From positions 1-64,000 of the forward strand of contig WYBW01000009.1 in NCBI GenBank assembly GCA_011525685.1: 64,000 nucleotides of DNA, in the 5' to 3' direction. Shown here piece after piece: positions 8,647-16,809 of the stretch. Below the pieces are notes generated by a model, which saw only the letters and a list, made by a program, of their open reading frames with translations, did no database searches and was not told where the DNA came from. This stretch comes from Verrucomicrobiia bacterium. GTDB taxonomy: Bacteria; Verrucomicrobiota; Verrucomicrobiia; Limisphaerales; JADLHS01. Numbering within the stretch: the stretch's first letter is position 1; the number at the start of each line of letters is the position of its first letter. Position numbers and translations under genes: made by a program.

Positions 8647-10575
8647 TCACTTCTTCAAATCGTCGAAGTAGTCCTTCACCGCGCCCTGGTAGGCGCGCGG
8701 GACTTTCTCCTGGCTCAACGCGCTTTGGGCGTCGGCTTGCGCGGCGGTGGCGGCCTCCTCGTATTGCACCTGGCTCGTGCCCTTGATGCTCACGCCCTTC
8801 AGGGTGATGCTGGGCATCTGGCCGCCGGGGGAGAACTGGCCCTTCACCTTGTCGGGCTTCAGCGCTTCGCTGAGACGCTGGTCGCGGTCGGTGATTCCGC
8901 GCGGGTCCATGTCCGGACGTTCCATGCCAGTGTTGTCCCAACGACCCGTCCACTCGCCGGTGTAATCGCCCTGATCGTCATCGGCCCAGGTGCCGACGCC
9001 GCTGCCGGGCTTGCCGCCCTGGCCCATGCCGGGCCGTTTGCACATTGCCCAACCTTGACACGTGCCGATGCACAAGGAGGCCTGGTCCAGGTTCTCGAGT
9101 GCGGCCAGGAGCGATTGCGCGTCGCCCATTTGTTGCAGCAACTTCTCCAACTCCTTCGCCGCGTCGGCCAGCGACTGGGAGGCGCCGGCTTTGTCGCCGG
9201 ATTTCATCCGCGCGGTCGCCTGTTTCAAACATTCGCCCACTTCGCCGTACTCGGAGGCGGGCTTGATGGCGTCGGAAACTTCCGCCAGGATTTTTTGCAG
9301 TTGCTCGGGCGACAACTGCGCGGACTTCAGTTGCTCGGCGAGCTTTTCCAAAGTCATCTGTGCGGCGTCGGCCTGACCGTTCTGGAGTTGTTCGGCGAGG
9401 TCTTTACCAAGTTTTTCCGCCTGCGCCTGGAGCGCCTGGAGTTGTTTGGCCATGTCGCGCAGTTTTTCCAGGTCCGTCAACGCGGCCTCGAGGTCTTTGA
9501 GGAAACGGTCGGTCTGATTCGCGGCCAGCGCCTCGATGGCTTCATCCAATTGCGGAAGGTCGAGGCCCATCTGCTGGGCCTGTTGCGCGAGGGCGGAGAG
9601 CGAGGCGGACAATTTTCGTCGCTCAGCCTCACTGCCCGCACCGGTCTTGTCAGCCAGCCCTTTCGCGGCCTCCTGCAACTTCTCCAAGTCCTTCTGCAAC
9701 TTGTCGAGCGCCTCGCCGTTGCCAGCCTGATCGCCGACTTGTTTTTGGAGCGATTCAATCTGCTTTTGAAGGCCGGCGGCCTTCTGCGAATCCGCCCCTC
9801 CCGGCGTCCGGGCCGCTTGCTCGAGCTTGCGCAGGCCGGGGTCCTTGGCCAGTTCCTTGAGTTGATCCTTGAGTTTGTCCGCCGCGCTGGCCAGATCGCG
9901 CAGCGCCTCGCTGCGGTTGAGCGAAACTTTCTGCAGCTTGTCGCCCAGTTCGGAGACCGACTCGAGAGACTTCTCGGTGCGCTCCAGCGCCGGCTTGCGC
10001 TGGGCGAGATCGCGGCGGGTCAGGTCGGCAAGTTGCTTGCCGACGTCCTTCATGACCTTCGCGTCCGCCTGCCGTTGCTGGTGCGCCTTGCTGCGATACT
10101 CGGGCACAAAGCCCAGTCCGACGGCCGCCACCAGGATCAAAACCGCCCACCGCGCGGCTTTGGGCAGGTGAAACCGCACCAGCCGGCGCGGGTCAATTTC
10201 ACCGGCGTGCGCCGCCGCGTCGTGGACGACCAGTTGTCCCCAGCTTGAATCATTTCCCGTTGCTCCAACTTCAAGCGCCGTGCTGAGGCGCTCCTTGAGA
10301 TTCTGTTGAACATCCAGCCAGCGGGCCGTTCCCGGCAAACTGGGTTTGTGCCAACCGCCAATCAAAAAGCCGAACCACGGGCAGACCAGGGCCACCGCAC
10401 CGGTCCACCAAAGCGAAGTCACGGGAATGGGCGCGAGCTTGTAAACCGCCAGGGCCATGAGCCAGAGAAGGCTGCCCGTGAACAACCCGACCCACATCCC
10501 GCGCAAGGCGCGCGCCAGGCGACGGCGTTGGGCCGCGCGGTGGAGCGTCGTCTCGATGATCTGGAGTTCGCTCAT
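8647..10575 (-). CDS. Large membrane-anchored coiled-coil protein of MoxR operon
   Basis: 642 residues from the ATG at 10575 (MSELQIIETTLHRAAQRRR); a longer frame to 10713 has an unconvincing N-terminus. Two membrane segments lie at ~27-75 (GLFTGSLLWLMALAVY and GAVALVCPWFGFLIGG) and a third near 150 (AVLILVAAVGLGFV). Residues ~165-500 are heptad-like coiled coil rich in Leu, Gln, Lys and Glu (AEQLQNGQADAAQMTLEKLA). A Gly-rich stretch and a conserved-looking end (VPRAYQGAVKDYFDDLKK) follow. Proteins with this end are common beside MoxR genes in related bacteria. A role in a MoxR-dependent envelope complex is inferred. Confidence 0.75.
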   Translation of the reverse strand: MSELQIIETTLHRAAQRRRLARALRGMWVGLFTGSLLWLMALAVYKLAPIPVTSLWWTGAVALVCPWFGFLIGGWHKPSLPGTARWLDVQQNLKERLSTALEVGATGNDSSWGQLVVHDAAAHAGEIDPRRLVRFHLPKAARWAVLILVAAVGLGFVPEYRSKAHQQRQADAKVMKDVGKQLADLTRRDLAQRKPALERTEKSLESVSELGDKLQKVSLNRSEALRDLASAADKLKDQLKELAKDPGLRKLEQAARTPGGADSQKAAGLQKQIESLQKQVGDQAGNGEALDKLQKDLEKLQEAAKGLADKTGAGSEAERRKLSASLSALAQQAQQMGLDLPQLDEAIEALAANQTDRFLKDLEAALTDLEKLRDMAKQLQALQAQAEKLGKDLAEQLQNGQADAAQMTLEKLAEQLKSAQLSPEQLQKILAEVSDAIKPASEYGEVGECLKQATARMKSGDKAGASQSLADAAKELEKLLQQMGDAQSLLAALENLDQASLCIGTCQGWAMCKRPGMGQGGKPGSGVGTWADDDQGDYTGEWTGRWDNTGMERPDMDPRGITDRDQRLSEALKPDKVKGQFSPGGQMPSITLKGVSIKGTSQVQYEEAATAAQADAQSALSQEKVPRAYQGAVKDYFDDLKK

Positions 10576-10719
10576 GGCTCTGATGGCAATCTGCCGCAAG
10601 GGCGCGAACTTGGCCAGCACAATTCCAAAGTCCCACGCAGCCCATCCAGACCTTCGTGCCTCCGTTGGGGAAGAGGCAGGGCTCAACCGCGGCGACCGAC
10701 CACTGGGGGGCAACCGCGG

Positions 10720-11478
10720 CTACTTTTCCTCCTGAGCAGTAATTGGAGAACTTCCCTGCGCCGCATTGGCCGGTGCGCGGACGGGTTGCCCAGCCCAAGT
10801 CCTCGTCCGCCAGATGACGAACGCCCAGAGGATCAGTGCGATTCCGCTGGTGACAAAAGTGGCTTGGAAGGCGAACAGGAGAAAATCGTACAAGCCATGC
10901 ACGAACATGGCCAAAGCCACACTGCCGGCCTGCCAGCACGTGCGGCGGAACGAGGGCGGCAGGTGGAAGCGCGCGTAGCCGATGCCAAGTCCCCAGATGG
11001 CACTGAACAGCATGTGGGTGAGCGGCAGCGCCGCGGTGCGGGCCAGTTGTTCCGGCCAATGGAGGTCAGGCACGTTGTAGAAGTTCTCCATGCTGGCGAA
11101 GCCCAGCGAAATCGCCGCCGCGTACACGAACCCATCCATCGGCTCATCGAATTCCCGCCATCGAACGACAATCAGGCAGAACAACAGCGCCTTGGTCCCT
11201 TCTTCGAGCGGACCGATGATCGCGAAGCAATAGAAAGCCGTCCAGGGCACCTCGCCGAATTTGACGTCGTCCACACCCAGCGCATCCAGCGCGACAAAGA
11301 CGCCCACGGACAGTGCCCAAGCCACGATGCCCAGCAAAAAAGCCACCACCAGGTGACGGCGCGGTTCGGGTTGGCGCTGGTCCTTCAAGCGCACGTAGTA
11401 CATCCACAAGATTGCGCTCGCCAGGATGACGCCCATCAACTGCCATGTGTCTAACGGAGACGGCACGGGGCGAATCAT
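10720..11478 (-). CDS. PrsW-family intramembrane protease
   Basis: 252 residues from the ATG at 11478; a GTG at 11526 would add 16 non-hydrophobic residues. Multi-pass membrane protein with the PrsW signature: the Glu pair in IIGPLEEGTKALLF, then DGFVYAAAISLGFASMEN, and a His in LTHMLFSAIWGLGIGYA. PrsW proteins cleave membrane proteins, such as the anti-sigma factor RsiW in Bacillus, and the Glu pair and His are the residues expected to matter. The substrate here cannot be told. It lies 144 bp upstream of the coiled-coil gene on the same strand, so it may be the first gene of the MoxR operon. Confidence 0.85.
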   Translation of the reverse strand: MIRPVPSPLDTWQLMGVILASAILWMYYVRLKDQRQPEPRRHLVVAFLLGIVAWALSVGVFVALDALGVDDVKFGEVPWTAFYCFAIIGPLEEGTKALLFCLIVVRWREFDEPMDGFVYAAAISLGFASMENFYNVPDLHWPEQLARTAALPLTHMLFSAIWGLGIGYARFHLPPSFRRTCWQAGSVALAMFVHGLYDFLLFAFQATFVTSGIALILWAFVIWRTRTWAGQPVRAPANAAQGSSPITAQEEK

Positions 11479-11579
11479 AACCCAACAAGCCGAAGGACGA
11501 AAGTGACGACGGGAATCTGCCCCCACAGTTGCCCTGCGGTTGGTTCAAGCAGGGAGGGAAGTCGGGCCGCGAAATGAAG

Positions 11580-11655
11580 TGGTGGGTTGGCCGGGACTCG
11601 AACCCGGGACCAACGGCTTAAAAGGCCGCTGCTCTACCGACTGAGCTACCAACCC
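11580..11655 (-). tRNA. tRNA-Lys (anticodon TTT)
   Basis: Reading the minus strand, the acceptor stem GGGTT pairs with AACCC. The D-arm is AGCTCAGTCGGTAGAGC, the anticodon loop is CTTTTAA with anticodon TTT, and the T-arm contains GGTTCGAGTCC. The 3' CCA is encoded (11580-11582). Total 76 nt including CCA; all cloverleaf arms are present. Confidence 0.97.
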
Positions 11656-11948
11656 ACAGGGCGGGCGGGTCTGTTTCTCTGTCCAGACAGGGAATCACAC
11701 CGCGACCGGGAAAGTGCTGGCAAAACCAAGTGCGGCAAAACCTAGGCAAGTCCTCCGCGTCGTGCAAGGTCTTTCTCCAGTCTTGAGAGCCTCTTGTCGC
11801 TGCCCCCAAGAAAAGCCAGCCCGGAGTGCGCCGTTCACGCCGCTTCAGCTCCCGCAAGCTCAACGGCCAATCGTTTCGCCACAGTCCGCCCGCACGTTGA
11901 AGCGACCGGTTGGTCGCGCTCCGGGAACAATGTCAAGACGCTCGCCGC

Positions 11949-12752
11949 TCAATTGGCGGGACGGAACTGGGCTTTTGCCTCCGGCATCCGCTGCTTAAGC
12001 TGCCGTATGCGCTTTTTGTCAGTGGGGTGTGTGCGCAGGAACGCGGGCACGGCGTCGCCCTGCTGCTGCTTGGCCTCGGCAAATCGCTGCCAGAACAGCA
12101 CCGCCGCCTCGGGATCGTATCCGGCCCGCGCCATGTAGATCAGTCCGATGCGGTCGGCTTCAGATTCCTGTTTGCGGCTGTGGGGCAATTGTCGTCCGAG
12201 CGTGGTCGTCACGCCGTAAGCTGTGGCGCCGACCGCCTGCCAGGCCGGATCAGTCTTGGACAGGCCGGCGCCCAACAGGCCGCCCAATCCCTGAATCACC
12301 ATCGCTTCGCTCACCCGTTCCCCGCCGTGACGCGCCACCGCGTGGGCGACCTCATGCCCAATCACGGTTGCCAGTCCGGCCTCGTCCCGGGTGATGGGCA
12401 GGATGCCCGTGTAGATGCCGACCTTGCCGCCGGGCAGGCAGAAGGCGTTGGCCTCCGGGCTGTCGAACACGACGAATTCCCACTGGGCCTTGGGCATGTC
12501 CGCCTGCGCCACCGCGGCGATCCGCTGACCGACTTTTTGCACCAGCGCGTTCGCCGCCGGGTCTTTGCTGATCGGCGTATCCTTCTTCAACTGTTCGAAG
12601 CTCGTCAGCCCCAGTTCCATCTCCTCGCCCAGCGTCAGGAGTGTCAATTGCGACCGCCCGGTCACCGGCACGGTGCTGCAGCCGCTCCACCACACCGCGC
12701 TCAAAACCATCAGCGCGCACAGGGCCATCCGTTGGCAAAATCGTTTGTTCAT
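11949..12752 (-). CDS. M48-family zinc metalloprotease, lipoprotein
   Basis: 267 residues from the ATG at 12752, chosen because it begins a lipoprotein signal: MNKRFCQ, a hydrophobic core, then WWSGC with the lipobox Cys at residue 25. The zinc motif HEVAH is at 133-137, with the third ligand in ESEAD (196-200). This matches BepA/LoiP-type M48 proteases that patrol the periplasm and help outer-membrane protein assembly. Unlike BepA there is no TPR domain; the protein ends soon after RTHPTDKKRIRQLK. It is divergent from the LarA-like gene, with 104 bp between the two starts. Confidence 0.92.
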   Translation of the reverse strand: MNKRFCQRMALCALMVLSAVWWSGCSTVPVTGRSQLTLLTLGEEMELGLTSFEQLKKDTPISKDPAANALVQKVGQRIAAVAQADMPKAQWEFVVFDSPEANAFCLPGGKVGIYTGILPITRDEAGLATVIGHEVAHAVARHGGERVSEAMVIQGLGGLLGAGLSKTDPAWQAVGATAYGVTTTLGRQLPHSRKQESEADRIGLIYMARAGYDPEAAVLFWQRFAEAKQQQGDAVPAFLRTHPTDKKRIRQLKQRMPEAKAQFRPAN

Positions 12753-12856
12753 AGCTTTGATTTGGTTCGACCCCACCAGCGAACCAGAATTTTTTGGGTT
12801 TTCAACCCGGAACATTTTGAGGTTAATGTCGCCTCGTTGGACAACCGACTGATTCG

Positions 12857-14122
12857 ATGAAAGTCAATCTCGCCTACGGCCAGGGCCACCTCCCGGTGGA
12901 GTTGCCGGATGATCGCACCACGGTCATCGCGCCGACGCACACTCCGGGACTGGCGGACGAACGCGGCGCGGTGCTCGCGGCGCTGGCCCAGCCCATCGGC
13001 GCGCGGCCGCTGCGCCAGTGGATCAAGCCGGGCGACCGCGTGTGCATTCTCTTCACCGACATCACCCGCGCCACACCCAACGAACGGCTCATCCCGTGGC
13101 TGCTGGATTATCTGAAGGATGTGCCGCGCGAACACATCACACTGCTCAACCAGCTTGGCACGCACCGGCCCAACACCACCGCCGAACTGGAGCGGATGCT
13201 CACACCCGAGGTGGTGCGCAACTATCGCGTCGTCAATCACGAGCCGGAGAATCCCGCCGCACTCGTTCAACTCGGCACCACCCGTGACGGCACCCCCGCG
13301 TTGCTCAACAAACACGCCGTCGAGGCGGACGTGCGCATCGTGACCGGCTTCATCGAGCCGCATTTCTTTGCCGGATTCAGCGGCGGCATCAAGGGCCTTG
13401 TGCCGGGCGTCGCGGGTCTGCGGACCGTGATGAGCAATCACGGGGCGAAGAACATCGGCGACGCGAGGTCCACTTTCGGCATCACCGAGGGCAATCCGCT
13501 CTGGGAGGACTTGCGCGACATCGCCCTGCGCGCGGGCCGGAGCTTCCTGCTCAACGTCTCGCTGAACGAAGAACGCCGGATCACCGGCGTGTTCGCCGGC
13601 GACATCCTTGCCGCCCACAAGGTCGGTTGCGAATTCGTGCGCCGGTCGGCCATGCAGAAATTCGACGCCCCCTTCGACATCGTGATCACAACCAACAGCG
13701 GCTATCCGCTGGACCTGAATCTGTATCAAGGTGTCAAGGGCATGAGCGCCGGAGCACGCGTGGTGAAACAGGGCGGGACGTTGATCCTCGCCGCCGAATG
13801 TCGCGAAGGCCTGCCGGCGGGCAGCCCGCTGGACAAGTTGTTGCGCAGCGCGGCGAGCATCGAGGAGGTGTTGGGCCTGCTGAATTCGCCGGGGTTCATT
13901 CGTCCCGAACAATGGCAGGCGCAGATTCAGGCCCTCGTCCAGCGCAAGGCCAACGTGCTGGTCCACAGTTCCCTGGCGGACGATGTCGTGCGCGCGGCGC
14001 ACCTCACGCCTTGCCACGACATCAGCGCCACGGTGAACGAATTGATTCGCGCGAACGGCAACGGCGCGCGCATCGCCGTGCTGCCGCAAGGGCCGTTGAC
14101 CATTCCCTACCTGGCCGAATAG
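12857..14122 (+). CDS. larA: LarA-family nickel-pincer racemase
   Basis: 421 residues. All six residues known to be important in Lactobacillus LarA have a counterpart at a constant offset: Asp68 and Arg71 in TDITRATP, His103 in GTHRPNT, His169 in EPHFFAGF, Lys179 in GGIKGLVPG and His195 in VMSNH. The Lys carries the nickel-pincer nucleotide and His195 would be the nickel ligand. The family racemises or epimerises 2-hydroxyacids, and many members have substrates other than lactate. No larB, larC or larE (cofactor synthesis) is next to it, so cofactor genes must be elsewhere or the protein does not use it. The substrate is not predictable from sequence. Confidence 0.88.
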   Translation: MKVNLAYGQGHLPVELPDDRTTVIAPTHTPGLADERGAVLAALAQPIGARPLRQWIKPGDRVCILFTDITRATPNERLIPWLLDYLKDVPREHITLLNQLGTHRPNTTAELERMLTPEVVRNYRVVNHEPENPAALVQLGTTRDGTPALLNKHAVEADVRIVTGFIEPHFFAGFSGGIKGLVPGVAGLRTVMSNHGAKNIGDARSTFGITEGNPLWEDLRDIALRAGRSFLLNVSLNEERRITGVFAGDILAAHKVGCEFVRRSAMQKFDAPFDIVITTNSGYPLDLNLYQGVKGMSAGARVVKQGGTLILAAECREGLPAGSPLDKLLRSAASIEEVLGLLNSPGFIRPEQWQAQIQALVQRKANVLVHSSLADDVVRAAHLTPCHDISATVNELIRANGNGARIAVLPQGPLTIPYLAE

Positions 14123-14144
14123 ACCGGCCGGGTTGAGTCAACCC

Positions 14145-15083
14145 ATGACCATACAACCGCCAGAAATCAGCGTCACCCGCCCCGTCGGGCAGGCTCTTGA
14201 CCGGGTGAAGCTCGTGTTGTTTCAACCCTTCGACTTGGGCAAGTGGTTCGTGATCGGTTTCTGCGCCTGGCTGGCGCAACTGGGCGAGCACGGTTTCGGC
14301 GGTAATTTCAACTTCAACTTTGGCGGTGGTCGCGGTCGCGGTGGCAGCGTGCGGGAGGCCTTCGGGCAGGCGTGGGAGTACGTCCAGAACAACCTCTACT
14401 GGATCCTGCCGACGGTGATCGCGCTTGTCGCCGTGGGCGTGGCGCTTTGGCTGGTGTTCACCTGGTTGAGCAGCCGCGGCAAATTCATGTTCCTTCATTG
14501 CGTCGCCCACAACCGCGCCGAGGTGGCCGTGCCCTGGCGGCAATTCGCCCACCCGGGCAACAGCCTGTTCCTTTTCCGCATCCTGCTGGGATTGACGGGA
14601 ACGATCCTCACCTTGCCGCTGCTGGCGGTAATCGCCGTTGGCATTCTCCGGATGGTTCAGCGCGGCGAACCGAGCGTCGTGGGAATCCTGGTGAGCTTGG
14701 TGATGGCACTGGCTTTGATCGCCGTGGCCATCGTGCTCGCGTTGATCGGCAAGTTCACAACCGACTTCGTCGTGCCGATCATGTTTCTCCGCGGCGTTGG
14801 CTGGCGCCAGGGCTGGGGAGAATTCTGGGGAATGCTCTGGCGCAAAATCGGCCACTTCGTTCTCTACATCCTCTTTCAAATCCTGCTGGCCCTGGCCATC
14901 GGCACCATCACGCTGATCGTGGTGCTGGCGACGTGTTGCATTGCGGGTTGTCTGCTGGCCCTGCCCTATCTGGGGACGGTGCTGTTCCTGCCAGTTCTGC
15001 TGTTCAGCCGCGCTTATTCGCTTCACTACCTCGCGCAGTTCGGCCGGGACTACGATGTGTATCCGCCGCCGGTGAATGTTTGA
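14145..15083 (+). CDS. Multi-pass membrane protein of unknown function
   Basis: 312 residues from the ATG at 14145; a TTG at 14133 is less likely. About six membrane segments, beginning with LGKWFVIGFCAWLAQL and ending with the very hydrophobic IGTITLIVVLATCCIAGCLLA region. A Gly-rich loop (NFNFNFGGGRGRGG) lies near residues 55-70. The overall look is that of the large DUF4013/DUF7544-like membrane proteins often found in these genomes, but I cannot fix the family. It starts 22 bp after larA, so the two may be co-transcribed. Confidence 0.75.
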   Translation: MTIQPPEISVTRPVGQALDRVKLVLFQPFDLGKWFVIGFCAWLAQLGEHGFGGNFNFNFGGGRGRGGSVREAFGQAWEYVQNNLYWILPTVIALVAVGVALWLVFTWLSSRGKFMFLHCVAHNRAEVAVPWRQFAHPGNSLFLFRILLGLTGTILTLPLLAVIAVGILRMVQRGEPSVVGILVSLVMALALIAVAIVLALIGKFTTDFVVPIMFLRGVGWRQGWGEFWGMLWRKIGHFVLYILFQILLALAIGTITLIVVLATCCIAGCLLALPYLGTVLFLPVLLFSRAYSLHYLAQFGRDYDVYPPPVNV

Positions 15084-15201
15084 AGACCTGTGCCAGGGAG
15101 CGAGGACGGCGGAGTCCGCGCGGGTGCATTGAACCGGGTTCGCGCCGGCATGGCTGTCCGCGCTCCGAGCAAACCTTGGTGGGTGACGCTGCTCGCCCAA
15201 A

Positions 15202-16185
15202 TTATTTCGCCCCGGCTTCAGCCTTGTATTCCCCGTAAGCCTTCGCCAATCGCTCCGCGCTGGCCGGCCCGCGATGAATCCAGACCCGATAACGGCAGCG
15301 GATCACCTCGCCGACCGGGAACGTCGCCGGTTTGACCCCGGGCCAGCCGAGGCAGAGGACGCCGTAATGCCGCGTCAACCATTGCGGCGGAAAATCCGGA
15401 TGACTCGGATGCACAAAGATCGCCGCGCCGCTCGTGACTTTCTCCGCGTCCCACAGCCGCGTCAAATCCGCCCACGGCAGATTCGTCATCGGCAGGTCCT
15501 GCTTGGTGAGGCCGGCGGGAATCGTAATGGCCGTGTTCGTGCCCGGCGCGAAACGCAGCGTCAGCCCGCCGTAACTCTTGCCTTCGGCTCCGGTGAGGGT
15601 CATGGGCGCTTTGATCGGCACCCACTCACATTCCACGTCAATCGCCCGTTCGCCGCCTTTCGCCGGATGCACGCGCAACTGGATTTTTTCCTGCACCACC
15701 TTCTCGTTGCCCACATACCAGCCGTTCTCCATGGCCAGCGTCGCACCCTTCGACGAAGCGTCCTTTTCGATCCAACGCTCGAACTGGTGGCGGATGCCTC
15801 TCAAATCCCAAAGGGAATACTCCTGATCGCCAATCCGCACGTGCGGCCAGGCCCAGAAGAGGCCGCGATGATGGTAATGATCCCGCGGGAAATCATCGGT
15901 CAACACTTCGCCATCGAGGCCGTAGAGCGGATGCACGTAGGAACTGCGCGACCGATTGGCCGGCACGCCCTCCCTGCTGATGACACCCTGATTGTAAACC
16001 AGCACCGGTTTGTCTCCTTCCCACAAGCCGACCGATTTGTCGCTCACCGCGGCGAAACGGAAGCCCGTCTTGCTTGCCGAATCCGCGGCGCGACAACCCA
16101 CGGCCAGCATCCACAATGAAGCGACGATTGTACAAGTCACCATCGCGGCGCGACGGCCTCGAAGAACCAGCATCAGCCCTTTCAT
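15202..16185 (-). CDS. Exported PmoA/DUF6807-family protein
   Basis: 327 residues from the ATG at 16185, picked because it begins a signal peptide (MKGLMLVLRGRRAAMV, hydrophobic core, cleavage near GCRAADS). The family is shown by PVLVYNQGV, YVHPLYGLDGEVLTDDFPRD with HYHHRGLFWAWPHV right after, and a late NLPWADLTRLWD. DUF6807 (PmoA-like) proteins are frequent in Verrucomicrobiota and Planctomycetota sugar-degradation gene sets. Despite the name they are not methane monooxygenase subunits. The His-rich HYHHRG segment could bind a metal or sugar, which is inference. Confidence 0.88.
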   Translation of the reverse strand: MKGLMLVLRGRRAAMVTCTIVASLWMLAVGCRAADSASKTGFRFAAVSDKSVGLWEGDKPVLVYNQGVISREGVPANRSRSSYVHPLYGLDGEVLTDDFPRDHYHHRGLFWAWPHVRIGDQEYSLWDLRGIRHQFERWIEKDASSKGATLAMENGWYVGNEKVVQEKIQLRVHPAKGGERAIDVECEWVPIKAPMTLTGAEGKSYGGLTLRFAPGTNTAITIPAGLTKQDLPMTNLPWADLTRLWDAEKVTSGAAIFVHPSHPDFPPQWLTRHYGVLCLGWPGVKPATFPVGEVIRCRYRVWIHRGPASAERLAKAYGEYKAEAGAK

Positions 16186-16425
16186 GCCTTTAGCAATAGC
16201 GCCTTTCTTGTCCTGTCCACCAGCAAGAATTGCATGGACTCCAATCCCAGTGCATATCTCAGCTTCCTGCAGGTAATGGTTGTCGCGCTGCGACAATCCC
16301 GTCCGCGTGCAGCGGACGGAATTGGCTCACCGGCGTGGGGCGTTGCGCCTCTGAACGGATCCCTCGCTGTATTCAGTTAAATGGGATTGCGAGAGTGCAG
16401 GTGAATGATCCGGAGTCTTGGCAAC

Positions 16426-16565
16426 GGTCTCCCTCTCCCAGCGGGAGAGGGAAAAAGGGTGAGGGAGAGTCTTCGCATCCGTCGTGGCGGGCTGAACTGA
16501 GTCCCTGCGCCCCGGGTTTTCCACGCGCTCTCACCACGACCCTCTCCCGCTGGGAGAGGGAAACC
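16426..16565. repeat. MITE-like repeat with 25-bp inverted ends
   Basis: GGTCTCCCTCTCCCAGCGGG at 16426 onward and its reverse complement at 16541-16565 agree at 24 of 25 positions. Each end is itself a hairpin (CCCTCTCCC...GGGAGAGGG). It lies upstream of the sigma-factor gene. The gene-free stretch 16297-16809 holds nothing else I recognise. Confidence 0.7.
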
Positions 16566-16809
16566 TGCTGTCCGCTCCGCGTGGCTCCTTGCTTTCGGTT
16601 TCATTCCACCGAAAACAGCGAAGAACCTCTGCACGCGGCGCTACTCCTTGCAGCGCGACGAGTTCCACCAGGTCATTCCCATTCGCCCTGCAACAAGGCA
16701 AGAGGCGCTGCCAACCCCACAAACCTGGTTGCATCCATGGAACAAGTCATCCAGTCCAGTTCCGCAACAAAGCTTGAAAGAAATCTCCCGCTGCTGCGAA
16801 TCTGTGTCT

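Noticed and set aside
8725..10248. 507-residue plus-strand frame opposite the coiled-coil gene
   Set aside because: Antisense of a repetitive coiled coil gives Leu-rich sequence; no signal for translation.
12749..14089. 446-residue minus-strand frame opposite larA
   Set aside because: Shadow of larA, which has all active-site residues on the plus strand.
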